Positions 27,146 to 35,557 are shown, counted from the first letter of the stretch. The stretch is 64,000 bases of DNA from Chitinophagales bacterium (GCA_040877935.1 JBBDNB010000057.1:1-64000), one strand, 5' to 3'. The notes: generated from the sequence alone by a model not told the origin. Numbers and translations: made by a program.

Positions 27146-27790
27146 TTAAACTATTTTCACATCATAAGACTGTTTGATAAACTCTTTAGGGTTATCGGGT
27201 ATGTATAAGTATTTACTTGCGATAGATTTATTACAGAGTTTCCCATTTCTAATTCCTGCATAATCCCTGAAAGAACTCATTTCCCAGTCTTCCATCTTTT
27301 TTACAAGACCTGCTTTTAAGGGATTTTGATGAATGTAGTGAAAACAGGTGAATGGGTATTGGTTGATGTTGTCAAGGTCCAAAGTGGTGGCACGACTCTG
27401 AGGTGTACTGATCTTACGGTTTCCAGTGATACTATGACTCCTAGTCATAGTATCACTGGAAACGTTACCGCCCGGAAATTCCAGGGGCTTTATTTTGCTG
27501 TGTTGTTGAAACAAGGAGCCAATCCTGTCTTCCTGTTTGTTAATGGCTCTTGCATATGATCTTAACATCACTCTCAGGTCATTACTGAATTTTTCCCCAG
27601 CTATATTTGATTTTGAATAACAAAGCCAATGAAAGTGATTGGGCATCAAGCACCAGGCAATCAGGTGCATATGCGGTAGGATATGGATACGCAGCTTTTC
27701 GAGGAAATAAAGATAGTTTTCACGGCTGAAGAAAATCTTTTGCCGATTGTTGCCCCGGTTGTAGATGTGAAAAAATTGATTGGGCTGCAT
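27146..27790 (-). CDS. REP-associated tyrosine transposase (RAYT, IS200/IS605-like Y1 HUH)
   Basis: 214 aa. The HUH motif is HFH at 52-54 in AWCLMPNHFHWLCYS; the catalytic tyrosine is likely Tyr152 in TCFHYIHQNPLKAGLV; FHIYNRGNNRQKIF at the N-terminus is typical. This is the TnpA-REP branch, which acts on palindromic REP sites. Residues 110-124 (VSSDTMTRSHSITGN) are encoded exactly by an internal 45-bp palindrome related to those on both flanks, so the variable region between the HUH and Tyr motifs is enlarged in frame. It lies between cas3 and cas6, on their strand. Activity is likely intact, as all motifs remain. Confidence 0.9.
   Translation of the reverse strand: MQPNQFFHIYNRGNNRQKIFFSRENYLYFLEKLRIHILPHMHLIAWCLMPNHFHWLCYSKSNIAGEKFSNDLRVMLRSYARAINKQEDRIGSLFQQHSKIKPLEFPGGNVSSDTMTRSHSITGNRKISTPQSRATTLDLDNINQYPFTCFHYIHQNPLKAGLVKKMEDWEMSSFRDYAGIRNGKLCNKSIASKYLYIPDNPKEFIKQSYDVKIV
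27419..27463. repeat. REP-like palindrome 2, inside the RAYT coding region
   Basis: Perfect 21-bp arms at 27419-27439 and 27443-27463 around a 3-nt centre CCT. The core is ACTATGACT/AGTCATAGT, shared with palindromes 1 and 3. It keeps the transposase frame open (15 codons). Confidence 0.95.
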
Positions 27791-27819
27791 GGTTTTGTTT
27801 TAGAGGTCATTCTTACTAT

Positions 27820-27860
27820 AGCCACTCATACTATGACTCTGAGTCATAGTATGAGTGGCT
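27820..27860. repeat. REP-like palindrome 3, between cas3 and the RAYT gene
   Basis: Perfect 20-bp arms at 27820-27839 and 27841-27860 around one base. The core ACTATGACTC/GAGTCATAGT matches palindrome 2. It ends 5 bp before the cas3 stop and begins 30 bp before the transposase start. Weaker outer pairing (CATTCT at 27808, AGAATG at 27868) extends into cas3. Confidence 0.95.
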
Positions 27861-27865
27861 AATGC

Positions 27866-30280
27866 TTAGAATGAGATGGTTTGGTTTTGCTCAAGTTTAC
27901 TTCTTTTGAATCCAGTGTTTTCTTCATAATAATAATTCAATTCTTCTGGTCGAATCCAATAAATATTTTCAGAAAGTGCGAGTTCTTTTATTAATTCTTT
28001 GGCTGTATCCAGATAATTGGGCACTGCAATAATCCGTTGATTAAAAGCTCTTTTATACTTTTGATCGAATTCGCTTTTCTTCATGTGGCCTTCAAGAAGA
28101 TTTTGGTAAGCCTCACGAGCTTCACTTCCTTCACGATCGTTTTCCATTTCCACAAAAACTGAAATTCCGTTTTGACTTTCTTCAATGATTTTGAAATCTG
28201 AAACCGTAGTATGTTTTTTAGGAGAGCTTGCTGGAAAAGCATATTTCAAGTTTGACATAGCGTCAAAAACTTCTCTTGAAACTCTAAAGTCACTCATTTT
28301 CTGATCAGCGATGTCATCAAAATATCTTTCCACCATTTGTTTGTAATTCCCTTCAGGAATCTCAATTGCAGCTAATGCTTTTCTGGATTTAGAGTCAGTG
28401 GCATAGCCGTATATCTTTTGACAATCCCCAAAATCTACAATGTAGAGAGGCGAACCTTTTCGCTCATTTGAGTTTTCACGGTTTATGCGACCAGCTACCT
28501 GAACAATTGAGTCGATTGGACCTAAGTCCCGAAATCCCATGTCAAAATCCAGATCAACGCCTGCTTCTACAACTTGAGTTGAAATTAAAATACAGGTTTT
28601 GTTAGGCAACTTTTCTTTAATCTCTTTGATGCGCTGTTGGCGCTGAACGGGAGTGATATTGGTTGATAGGTAAAAAAGTTCTACTTCCGTATTTTCCTCG
28701 AAATGTGCCGATAACAAATTGAAAATATCAATCGAACGATTGACTTTATTTACAACTATTAAACAGCTTTTGCTGGTTTGCCAATGATCTTCGAATACAG
28801 GAATAAAATCCTCGCTTTCAATCTTCTCTCCGATTAGAGGAACGATTCGGGTACGGTTGAAGCAGGCGAAGACTTCTTCATCTCTATCAAGCAAGTTCAG
28901 TGGCTTCAATTTTTCTTCTTCAATTTCAACTTTAAGTTCACGTGTCATCAACTCAAATAGTTTAGGTTGAGTAGCAGTCATGATAATAACCCGCGCATTG
29001 AGATATTTACAGATATAATAGAGGGCAGCACCGATTACAGGTAGTTTCTCAATAGCCAGGGTTTGCACTTCATCTAAAATGATTATGGAATCAGCAAAGT
29101 GTCTAAACTTTTTCAGCAGTTTGTTTCTGTTGCCAATTAAGGTTTCAAAAAGCTGAACAAAAGAGGTGATTACTACATCTTTTTGCCATGTGTCCCAAGC
29201 CATTTTCTTTTGGTTATAGCTTACCTCCTCATCATCAAGTTCATTTTTGGGGCGTTCATCCTTTCCAAAAATATCGGCATATTGATAATGACCCATTACA
29301 ACATCTTTGCCAATAGTTTCTTCATATTCGGACAGTGCTTGTTCAATAATATTGATAAAAGGAAGTCCATAAATAATCTGTGGCAGGAAATCTTGCTCTT
29401 GTTTGATTTTATGTCGCAGTTTTAGCACAAAATCAAGAGCAGTCATTGTTTTACCTATTCCGGTTGGTGCTGCCAATGTGAAAATCTTTCTGTCGAGAAT
29501 ATCCTTTCGGTCAATATTCTTTATTACTTCTGAACGGACATAATTTCTCAATTGGTTTTGAGTCAGAATAGTTAACTCTTCTTTTGGATAATCAGGTTTA
29601 CCAAACCTATTATCAACAGAATCTTTGGGAAGAATTGAAAACTTGGTGGTATCTGTATCTGAAGCATCCAGTTTATCAGCTTCAATCAGTAGCGAAAACA
29701 GGTAGTTGGTTTTGAAGTATCTTGCGATACTGGGCTCATTTTTGAGTTTTTTTCTAAATAGATTATACAGGGATTTTGGTTTGTTGCTACTAATCAGATC
29801 ATCGGCAAAATCAAAATGTGACTTTAATTCATCCAATGAAGAAAGAGCAATTTTTTGTTTTTCAAAATTCACTTCTTCCAGCATACTGTACTGTTTATTA
29901 TCAGGATATAGAACCAAATCCAGATTCATCAAATTGCTATGATGCATTTTGATGAGGTAAAAGGCAAGCAGGGCCTTTTCAGGCTCTTCTTCGAAGTATC
30001 TGAAAGCAGTTTGAGCACCGATATTTGAATGTGCTTTTAGGTGTTGGTCAGCTTTTGATGGTTCAAGTAAATAAGTTTGGAAATAGCTGGTAAATTTTCC
30101 CAAGTCATGCAGCCAACAAACTGCATCAAGTAGCTTTTCTGTTTCTAAACTTCCAAATAAAGTATTGTTTGATAAATGAAAGACAGCTTTATCCCGAACC
30201 CCTTGCAAGTGATCAATTAAAAGCTTACTCCCCTCTCTTTGAGTTTTGCTAATCTGTTTGCTGTGTGAATACACCGGCAT
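27866..30280 (-). CDS. cas3: CRISPR-associated helicase-nuclease Cas3
   Basis: 804 aa. An N-terminal HD nuclease domain (HD at 58-59 in CWLHDLGKFTSYF, further His84) precedes an SF2 helicase: Walker A APTGIGKTMTA (274-278), DEVQ at 403-406, motif III TAT at 435-437 and GRINREN at 597-603. Cas3 is recruited by Cascade to unwind and degrade target DNA. All motifs are intact, so the enzyme should be active. Its start lies 32 bp inside the 3' end of cas5, suggesting coupling. The stop at 27866 is 5 bp from a large palindrome of the RAYT unit. Confidence 0.96.
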   Translation of the reverse strand: MPVYSHSKQISKTQREGSKLLIDHLQGVRDKAVFHLSNNTLFGSLETEKLLDAVCWLHDLGKFTSYFQTYLLEPSKADQHLKAHSNIGAQTAFRYFEEEPEKALLAFYLIKMHHSNLMNLDLVLYPDNKQYSMLEEVNFEKQKIALSSLDELKSHFDFADDLISSNKPKSLYNLFRKKLKNEPSIARYFKTNYLFSLLIEADKLDASDTDTTKFSILPKDSVDNRFGKPDYPKEELTILTQNQLRNYVRSEVIKNIDRKDILDRKIFTLAAPTGIGKTMTALDFVLKLRHKIKQEQDFLPQIIYGLPFINIIEQALSEYEETIGKDVVMGHYQYADIFGKDERPKNELDDEEVSYNQKKMAWDTWQKDVVITSFVQLFETLIGNRNKLLKKFRHFADSIIILDEVQTLAIEKLPVIGAALYYICKYLNARVIIMTATQPKLFELMTRELKVEIEEEKLKPLNLLDRDEEVFACFNRTRIVPLIGEKIESEDFIPVFEDHWQTSKSCLIVVNKVNRSIDIFNLLSAHFEENTEVELFYLSTNITPVQRQQRIKEIKEKLPNKTCILISTQVVEAGVDLDFDMGFRDLGPIDSIVQVAGRINRENSNERKGSPLYIVDFGDCQKIYGYATDSKSRKALAAIEIPEGNYKQMVERYFDDIADQKMSDFRVSREVFDAMSNLKYAFPASSPKKHTTVSDFKIIEESQNGISVFVEMENDREGSEAREAYQNLLEGHMKKSEFDQKYKRAFNQRIIAVPNYLDTAKELIKELALSENIYWIRPEELNYYYEENTGFKRSKLEQNQTISF

Positions 30281-31067
30281 AGGTCAAAAATTGAAAGTTT
30301 TCAGTTTCTTCTGAATTGCCATTTCGCTTTAGCTGAAAATATTTGCCAAAAAGCTTAACATGAATTGGAAAATTTCTTGTGGCGAACAAAACCCGATTCA
30401 TACGATAAACCTCTCTACCTTTTTTACCACCGATAAAATCTGCTGGAAGCAGTTCTTCTTCAATATGGTTGAATTTAAACTCGGGATTATCTGGAAAATC
30501 AATTTCTTCTACTTGCTCACTATTCCCAGCCGAGTGTAAATTAATCCATTCTCCATTGCAGTTTTTCTCAAACGCAGTAAACTCTTGAACATTCGAAACA
30601 AATGCTGTGAAGCCTGCAATTCCTAAACTAAGATTGAATTGTCGATTGTTATCCTTTAATTTCTGTGAAATCTGGTCGAAAATCTCTCTATTTTTACCTG
30701 GAGCTAAATAAATACGGTACCTGACAGAATCTTTTTTCAGGTCGCTTCCTGTTACCACTTCAAATGGAGTTTGCACGCGCCCCTTTCCGCCTCGAAAATC
30801 ATTGTTGCCTTTGATCATCAATAAATTTAGCCGATGAAATGATTTTTTCAGATCACTTAGTACCCGTAATCCAATCTGCAAATTTTGTGTCTGATAGTTT
30901 TCATAATAGGAGTCTTTTTCTTCTCCCATAATGGCAGCCAACATTCCTGCAATAGTCGTGCGTGGTGGAATGGAATAACTCATGGCCGTATTGTTTCCAT
31001 GAAACTTGCGAAAGTGGGCAAACTTTCCTTCTATGTCGAATGAAAGAATTTCCATTGAATTAAGCAT
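30249..31067 (-). CDS. cas5b: Cascade subunit Cas5 (type I-B)
   Basis: 272 aa RAMP protein that caps the 5' handle of crRNA in Cascade. The N-terminus has LSFDIEGKFAHFRKFHGNNTAMSYSIPP split by the family pattern F-x-x-x-x-x-x-S-Y-x-[IV]-P-P-R-T-T-I-x-G-M-L-A-A-I, which is diagnostic for Cas5. The length suits the I-B (Cas5h) type. The overlap with cas7 is 8 bp if the first Met is used; Met5 (31055) would remove it. Confidence 0.92.
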   Translation of the reverse strand: MLNSMEILSFDIEGKFAHFRKFHGNNTAMSYSIPPRTTIAGMLAAIMGEEKDSYYENYQTQNLQIGLRVLSDLKKSFHRLNLLMIKGNNDFRGGKGRVQTPFEVVTGSDLKKDSVRYRIYLAPGKNREIFDQISQKLKDNNRQFNLSLGIAGFTAFVSNVQEFTAFEKNCNGEWINLHSAGNSEQVEEIDFPDNPEFKFNHIEEELLPADFIGGKKGREVYRMNRVLFATRNFPIHVKLFGKYFQLKRNGNSEETENFQFLTYAGVFTQQTD

Positions 31068-32055
31068 TTATTGATACGCCTTCAGCGGTTTTTACTTTCA
31101 CATCTTTGATTACCTTTCCTTTGTTATCGGCAATCAACTTTTCCAGACGGCTAAAATCAACCTCTAAGTCATTATACTTGCGTACTTTTTTGAAATCGCC
31201 AGCAACTTCAGAGGGTTTTACATCCACAAAATCTCGCAGGTCTCCAAAGTGGCCGTTGTGGTAACCATCATTGTAGATGATTTCCAAATAGAGTTTAGGG
31301 TATTGATTTAATTTAGAGCGGGTAGGAAGTGAAGGTATAGCATTCCAAATCCCATCACGGAAATGTTCCATGTCCTCATCGGTTAGTCCCGTAGTTTTTG
31401 CGGCAAATTTATTGGCCACTCCATGGAATGCGAGTAAGCTGTAGTGAATTCGGTAATCTTTTCCAAAGGTGCTGCTATCATCATTCATGATGGTAACGAT
31501 GGAATCAGAATCAACAGGATAGACTTTATTAAGTGAATAGCCCCAATTAAGTTGTAGTGGGCCAGTATAGGCTCTGGTAAAACCACCAACAGCGAAAGCA
31601 CTTCCAAACAAGCGAATGTCCAGATAAGTCTCTTTTACAATCTTATCTAGAATGAAAGCATTGAGCTTTTTGTTTTTTGCTTTTTGCAGTTCTTTAAATA
31701 CGCTATCAGCATCTTTTGCTTTCTCCATTACTTTGTCAAAGGCACCTCTCATTTCTGGTTCTCCACCGAAATACTCATCTACTAATTTCGAATCGCTGAG
31801 TAATCGATTCACTACAATTTCAAGCTTTTGGTCAGGATTGACTTTTGTTCCTTCTTCCATTGAAACAAAAACATCATAATCCTTTTGCATAAAATAATCA
31901 CGGATATAGCGTTTCAGACGAGTATCTGTTACCAGGTTGGTTTGCGTATCATAATCCATACGTGGCTTGTTCTCCTGGTCAGGATCTCCATTGGGATTGC
32001 AGTTAATGGCTTCATAAAGGAAAAGAAAATCGGAGTTGTTTTGTATTGTATTCAT
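31060..32055 (-). CDS. cas7: Cascade backbone subunit Cas7 (Csh2, type I-B)
   Basis: 331 aa from MNTIQNNSDFLFLYEA; 25 upstream in-frame codons overlap cas8b and are not used by the family. Csh2 signatures: EAINCNPNGDPDQENKPRMD, TDTRLKRYIRDYF, FGSAFAVGG and RAYTGPLQLNWGYS. Several copies form the filament on crRNA. Gene order cas8b-cas7-cas5-cas3 is the standard I-B arrangement. Confidence 0.95.
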   Translation of the reverse strand: MNTIQNNSDFLFLYEAINCNPNGDPDQENKPRMDYDTQTNLVTDTRLKRYIRDYFMQKDYDVFVSMEEGTKVNPDQKLEIVVNRLLSDSKLVDEYFGGEPEMRGAFDKVMEKAKDADSVFKELQKAKNKKLNAFILDKIVKETYLDIRLFGSAFAVGGFTRAYTGPLQLNWGYSLNKVYPVDSDSIVTIMNDDSSTFGKDYRIHYSLLAFHGVANKFAAKTTGLTDEDMEHFRDGIWNAIPSLPTRSKLNQYPKLYLEIIYNDGYHNGHFGDLRDFVDVKPSEVAGDFKKVRKYNDLEVDFSRLEKLIADNKGKVIKDVKVKTAEGVSINA

Positions 32056-32071
32056 AGTTTGATGGTTTTTA

Positions 32072-33901
32072 TTAATTATTGTCAGATTTAGTAAGTCCAA
32101 AGGAATAGCCGGCCATGAGGTAGAAAACATTTTGTTCCTTACTTAGTGGCCAGTTTTTTTCATTGAAGCGATCAGTAAATTCACTGAAATTCCATTCTGT
32201 TTTATCGTGAATGTTGTATTGCCTTGTTTTTTCGCGTAGGTCTAGACTAAGCCGAACTATTGCATCAGCGTCCATGCCGTTAAAATTGATTTTATTCAAT
32301 ACCGGCTTGGACTCATGGCCTTTTTTGTATTGGGCATAAGCAACAGACGACAGAATTCTTCCAAGATAAAAAAGAGCTTTTTCAGCTTCTGAGTATTCCA
32401 TCTTATCAAAAAAGGTCTGTATTCTTTGTTGATAATCTGATGCGGAAGTTTCTTGTCCCTCAGTTTGAGAAGATATTTCTTTTTCCATTTCTAAAAGATT
32501 TAATTGTTTTAAAGTGAAAATCAATGCTGAGTATTTGAAAACAGCATCTTTGATCGCAAAATCAAAAGAATTATTTTGTCTGATATTCTTAAAAGCCGAA
32601 TAACGACCGTACCAATGACAGAGGCTTAGTTCAATGAAATGTTTAAAAAGGTTTTCAGGTTGAACTGCTTTTTGTTCCAATATATCTTTGAAGAGATTTA
32701 ATGCTAGATTTACTTTTGACTTATTGCCATCACGAACTGGAATAATGTTAAAAACAGACTGTAAATTAAAAGGAAACTTTCCGCCAATATAGTCTTTAAA
32801 ATCATTTCCAGATCGATTAAATACCTCGGTAAGTTTGGTAAGATAAATACTGTTCACATCCTTGATATGGTTTATAATCTTGAACGAATTCCCATCAGAT
32901 TCGAAAGCAATATAGTTGATCCAGAAAAGACCAACTTTGGGTAAGCTTCGGTCAATGTCAGCTTCAAGTGATTGATATCCAAAAAGCAAATCGGAAGATT
33001 TATCCAGATATAGTTCGGTTTCATCAAGATTAAATGCTACAAGATCTTTGTTCATGTAGTTTGGGATGATGATATGAGATATCCCTGCAATTCTGGCTTG
33101 AAGATTTTTCAGGACATATTGTGCTCCTTTATCCAAATAGCCTGTAGATTTATTTTCAATTTGAAAATTTTTTTGGAATTCGCTAAAATTTGAAGCAAAA
33201 TTGAAAGTAGATGTTTGAAAAATAGCATTTGGATTGTAGCCTCTCTGAAATGCTGCTTCTATAACATCATTAGAATAATTTCCAGATAGTTGATCTAAAC
33301 CACTATTCCCTTTTGTTGATCCAAATTTTTCAATGATAAAATCATCAAATCCATCAATAGCATTCAATTTAGTTGGCTTTGAGTCATTAATTGCTTTAGA
33401 CTGAATTAAAGAATAAAAGAGAACTACTTCATCGTTTTTTCCAAAATTTAATTCCATCTTAAATTCTGTAAAGTCCAAAATTTTTCTAGATTCATTTAAT
33501 TCTAAATTTATCTCCTTTAATGCTTTGTAAATTGTTTTAGAAGTATAATTTGGTAAATCCTCAATTGACCGTATCATGCTTCCGTCTTCGCCAACTTTTT
33601 TTCCAAATAAAGTTTCCTCTAACATTGAAAAATTTTTAGGCTCAACTGTCAAAGCACATTTTTTTCCACGTCTACCCCATTTTTCAGGATTAATATATCG
33701 GTGTTCAATGGCACTATTATCTGGATTAAAAAGCTCCATTTCATCTTTTAAAAAGCGAATTTCCTTGTTAACACAATCAAAAAGAATCGGACAAACCCAA
33801 TTTTTCTTATCAGGGTTATACTTAGGTTCAGTTGTTAGCCTCGCCCAAACTCCCTTGCCTTCAAGAAGTTGTTCGCCTATTTTTGAGAGTGTCTGTAGCA
33901 T
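32072..33901 (-). CDS. cas8b: Cascade large subunit Cas8b (Csh1/TM1802-like)
   Basis: 609 aa, first gene of the cas operon. The N-terminal LSKIGEQLLEGKGVWARLTTEP block and the general length and charge resemble the TM1802/Csh1 large subunits of type I-B, which read the PAM and recruit Cas3. The family is fast-evolving, so the assignment leans on position directly upstream of cas7-cas5-cas3. A well-formed promoter lies just ahead of it. No zinc-finger cysteine cluster is evident, unlike some Cas8b proteins. Confidence 0.88.
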   Translation of the reverse strand: MLQTLSKIGEQLLEGKGVWARLTTEPKYNPDKKNWVCPILFDCVNKEIRFLKDEMELFNPDNSAIEHRYINPEKWGRRGKKCALTVEPKNFSMLEETLFGKKVGEDGSMIRSIEDLPNYTSKTIYKALKEINLELNESRKILDFTEFKMELNFGKNDEVVLFYSLIQSKAINDSKPTKLNAIDGFDDFIIEKFGSTKGNSGLDQLSGNYSNDVIEAAFQRGYNPNAIFQTSTFNFASNFSEFQKNFQIENKSTGYLDKGAQYVLKNLQARIAGISHIIIPNYMNKDLVAFNLDETELYLDKSSDLLFGYQSLEADIDRSLPKVGLFWINYIAFESDGNSFKIINHIKDVNSIYLTKLTEVFNRSGNDFKDYIGGKFPFNLQSVFNIIPVRDGNKSKVNLALNLFKDILEQKAVQPENLFKHFIELSLCHWYGRYSAFKNIRQNNSFDFAIKDAVFKYSALIFTLKQLNLLEMEKEISSQTEGQETSASDYQQRIQTFFDKMEYSEAEKALFYLGRILSSVAYAQYKKGHESKPVLNKINFNGMDADAIVRLSLDLREKTRQYNIHDKTEWNFSEFTDRFNEKNWPLSKEQNVFYLMAGYSFGLTKSDNN

Positions 33902-33920
33902 CTTTTAAAAATTAATTCTC

Positions 33921-33950
33921 CAAATTTAACTAATATTTCTTCACACCAAA
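33921..33950 (-). promoter_or_regulatory. Promoter of the cas operon
   Basis: On the minus strand TTTG (33947-33950) and TAAATTTG (33921-33928) are 18 bp apart, a close fit to the Bacteroidota -33/-7 pair. The start point would be near 33914, giving a ~13-nt leader before the cas8b ATG at 33901. Confidence 0.65.
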
Positions 33951-33967
33951 ATATTTATAATTGTATT

Positions 33968-34369
33968 TCATATCCCTGCATATACCTCTACAAACACGGC
34001 ATTGTACTGTCCATCGGCAGGATCGAAATCCAATTTTTTGACTGCCGCCTGCATGGAAATGCCTTAGTCCATCAGGTTGGCCATTACCTTGTTTTCGGCA
34101 CGGGGCAGATAGCCCAGTTTGTATTTACCAAAAAACACTTCTATGGCATATTTGTCATAAGGATTGTCAGGCTCGCGCTTTAGCTTTAGCATATTGCCGC
34201 TGCTCAGATAATTTGCTACTTTTTCAAAATCATAATAATAGAGTCCGCGCAGATAGTTGTGGTAGATTTTACTGCCGTCAGGTTTTCCTGCTTTCGCAAG
34301 CTGAATGCCCACCATAGCTACTCCTGCTCCTCCTGTTAATAGCTGTTTGAGAAAGTTCTTGCGGGTCAT
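33968..34369 (-). pseudogene. HIRAN-domain protein gene with in-frame stop
   Basis: The frame from ATG 34369 gives 101 aa and stops with TAA at 34064-34066. The same frame then stays open for 31 codons (GISMQAAVKKLDFDPADGQY, NAVFVEVYAGI) to a TGA at 33968. With the stop read as glutamine (CAA), the ~133-aa product has the normal length and end of the family. Visible HIRAN parts: LRGLYYYDFEKVANYLSSGN, LKLKREPDNPYDKYAIEVFF and KLGYLPRAENKVMANLMD. The N-terminus (TRKNFLKQLLTGGAGVAMVG) resembles a Tat signal with RK, so it is probably exported although HIRAN is known as a DNA-end binding domain. It follows the WYL regulator. Confidence 0.75.
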
Positions 34370-34388
34370 GCTTTAAATTCATTTAACA

Positions 34389-34422
34389 CAAACCTAAAAG
34401 CCGTTTTCGACAACTAGTGTCG
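34389..34422 (-). promoter_or_regulatory. Promoter and candidate WYL operator upstream of the HIRAN gene
   Basis: The inverted repeat CGACA-ACTAG-TGTCG (34408-34422) sits ~12 bp upstream of a minus-strand TAGGTTTG -7 box (34389-34396). A related GCAACTAA appears at 34423-34430 and again upstream of the WYL gene near 35369. Placement over the -33 region fits control by the adjacent regulator. Confidence 0.45.
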
Positions 34423-34425
34423 CAA

Positions 34426-35319
34426 CTAAATTTTTTTTACTTTTTCCCTGATATAAACTTTCAGTGATTCAGGTTCAAGCACTTCTATTTCATCTATCAG
34501 TCCCATTACAAAGCGGCCAATTCCTTTGTTGGAATATACCTTGGTTTCAAAAATGCGCTTCCCCTTTTTTTCTACTATTAAATGGCTGCTTTCTGGATAT
34601 TCCTCACTTAACAATTTGGCAGCTCTCTTGCTCAGCCCTAGTTTTACTTTAAAATCCTCATTGCCCGACATGCCAAAGATATCTGTTGACTGTATTTGGT
34701 GGAGGTGTTCATGTTTCCATTTTTTTGGCAAAATCTCGGCTGTAGGAAAGCGGTCGCATTTGTATTGTTTGATTCTTTTAGTACTGACCTCAAAAGCCAT
34801 TAAATAGCGGTAATATTGAATAAAGCGAATGGGTTCTACCAATCGGTCTTTTTCTGTATGGCTATTGGCAGAACTGTAATTTTTCAAAATCACCTGCTGT
34901 TTGTTTTTTATAGCAGCCCTGATTTCACTAATGTTTTTGCTGCTTTGCAGTGCTTGAAGTTCTGTTCCTATTTCTTCTATATCCGTAAGGGCATAGAGTT
35001 TTTCAAGCAAACTTTTTCTAAGAATATGATTTCCGCTACTGTGGTCTAACAGGCTGTTGCGCACCAGTGCAGCTTCTTCCAGGCTAAAAACAATAGAATT
35101 TTCATACTCCAGGTTTTTATTTGAAAGATTTTCAATCCTGAAACGGTTTTTATTTTGGGCAATATCAAAACCGATGGACTGTAGCAGTTCAAAATAGCGT
35201 TCGATGGTTCTTGTGCTTACGCCTAAATCATTTGCAAGAGCTGTTTTGCTGCTACCAAGTGGTGCCCTTAATCGGGCAATGAGGTTGAAGATTCTGAATA
35301 TTTTTTGCTGTGCAGACAA
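34426..35319 (-). CDS. WYL-domain transcriptional regulator
   Basis: 297 aa. An N-terminal winged helix-turn-helix (SSKTALANDLGVSTRTIERYFELLQ, residues about 23-47) is followed by a WYL domain (AAIKNKQQVILKNYSSANS ... LVEPIRFIQYYRYLMAFEVS) and a C-terminal extension (LSKRAAKLLSEEYPES; GRFVMGLIDEIEVLEPE). WYL regulators bind nucleic-acid-like ligands and are often found next to CRISPR or other defence genes; this one lies 1.4 kb upstream of cas8b. The start is TTG at 35317-35319: there is no ATG in frame before an upstream TGA and none within the DNA-binding domain. Confidence 0.87.
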   Translation of the reverse strand: MSAQQKIFRIFNLIARLRAPLGSSKTALANDLGVSTRTIERYFELLQSIGFDIAQNKNRFRIENLSNKNLEYENSIVFSLEEAALVRNSLLDHSSGNHILRKSLLEKLYALTDIEEIGTELQALQSSKNISEIRAAIKNKQQVILKNYSSANSHTEKDRLVEPIRFIQYYRYLMAFEVSTKRIKQYKCDRFPTAEILPKKWKHEHLHQIQSTDIFGMSGNEDFKVKLGLSKRAAKLLSEEYPESSHLIVEKKGKRIFETKVYSNKGIGRFVMGLIDEIEVLEPESLKVYIREKVKKI

Positions 35320-35445
35320 TTGCGATTTTATAAAATGATTGAAATGGTAAACATATCATTTTTTCGCAACTAATTCTAAATGGCAGAAGTCATCATGTTT
35401 TTACCTATCACTAAATTATAAGCATTTTTATTTATTAGCTCAAAC

Positions 35446-35478
35446 AAAAAAGCCTCTTGCACATTGTACAAGAGGCTT
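35446..35478 (-). terminator. Terminator after tRNA-Glu
   Basis: On the minus strand AAGCCTCTTG and CAAGAGGCTT form a perfect 10-bp stem around a 9-nt loop and are followed by TTTTTTG, just past the tRNA 3' end. Confidence 0.85.
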
Positions 35479-35485
35479 TCAGTTG

Positions 35486-35557
35486 CAGTCCGTAGGGGAA
35501 TCGAACCCCTGTTACCAGGATGAAAACCTGGCGTCCTAACCCCTAGACGAACGGACC
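35486..35557 (-). tRNA. tRNA-Glu (anticodon TTC)
   Basis: 72 nt. Acceptor GGTCCGT pairs with ACGGACT (one G-T pair), D arm GTCTAGGGGTTAGGAC, anticodon stem CCAGG/CCTGG with loop TTTTCAT (anticodon TTC), T arm AGGGG-TTCGATT-CCCCT, discriminator G. No CCA is encoded. Confidence 0.97.

Noticed and set aside
34064-34066. Selenocysteine or stop-codon recoding at the HIRAN internal stop
   Set aside because: The codon is TAA, not TGA or TAG, and no recoding element is apparent; a point mutation is simpler.
35486-35557. tRNA-Glu as integration site for a CRISPR-bearing island
   Set aside because: No integrase gene and no second copy of the tRNA 3' end is visible in the window, so an island boundary is not supported.
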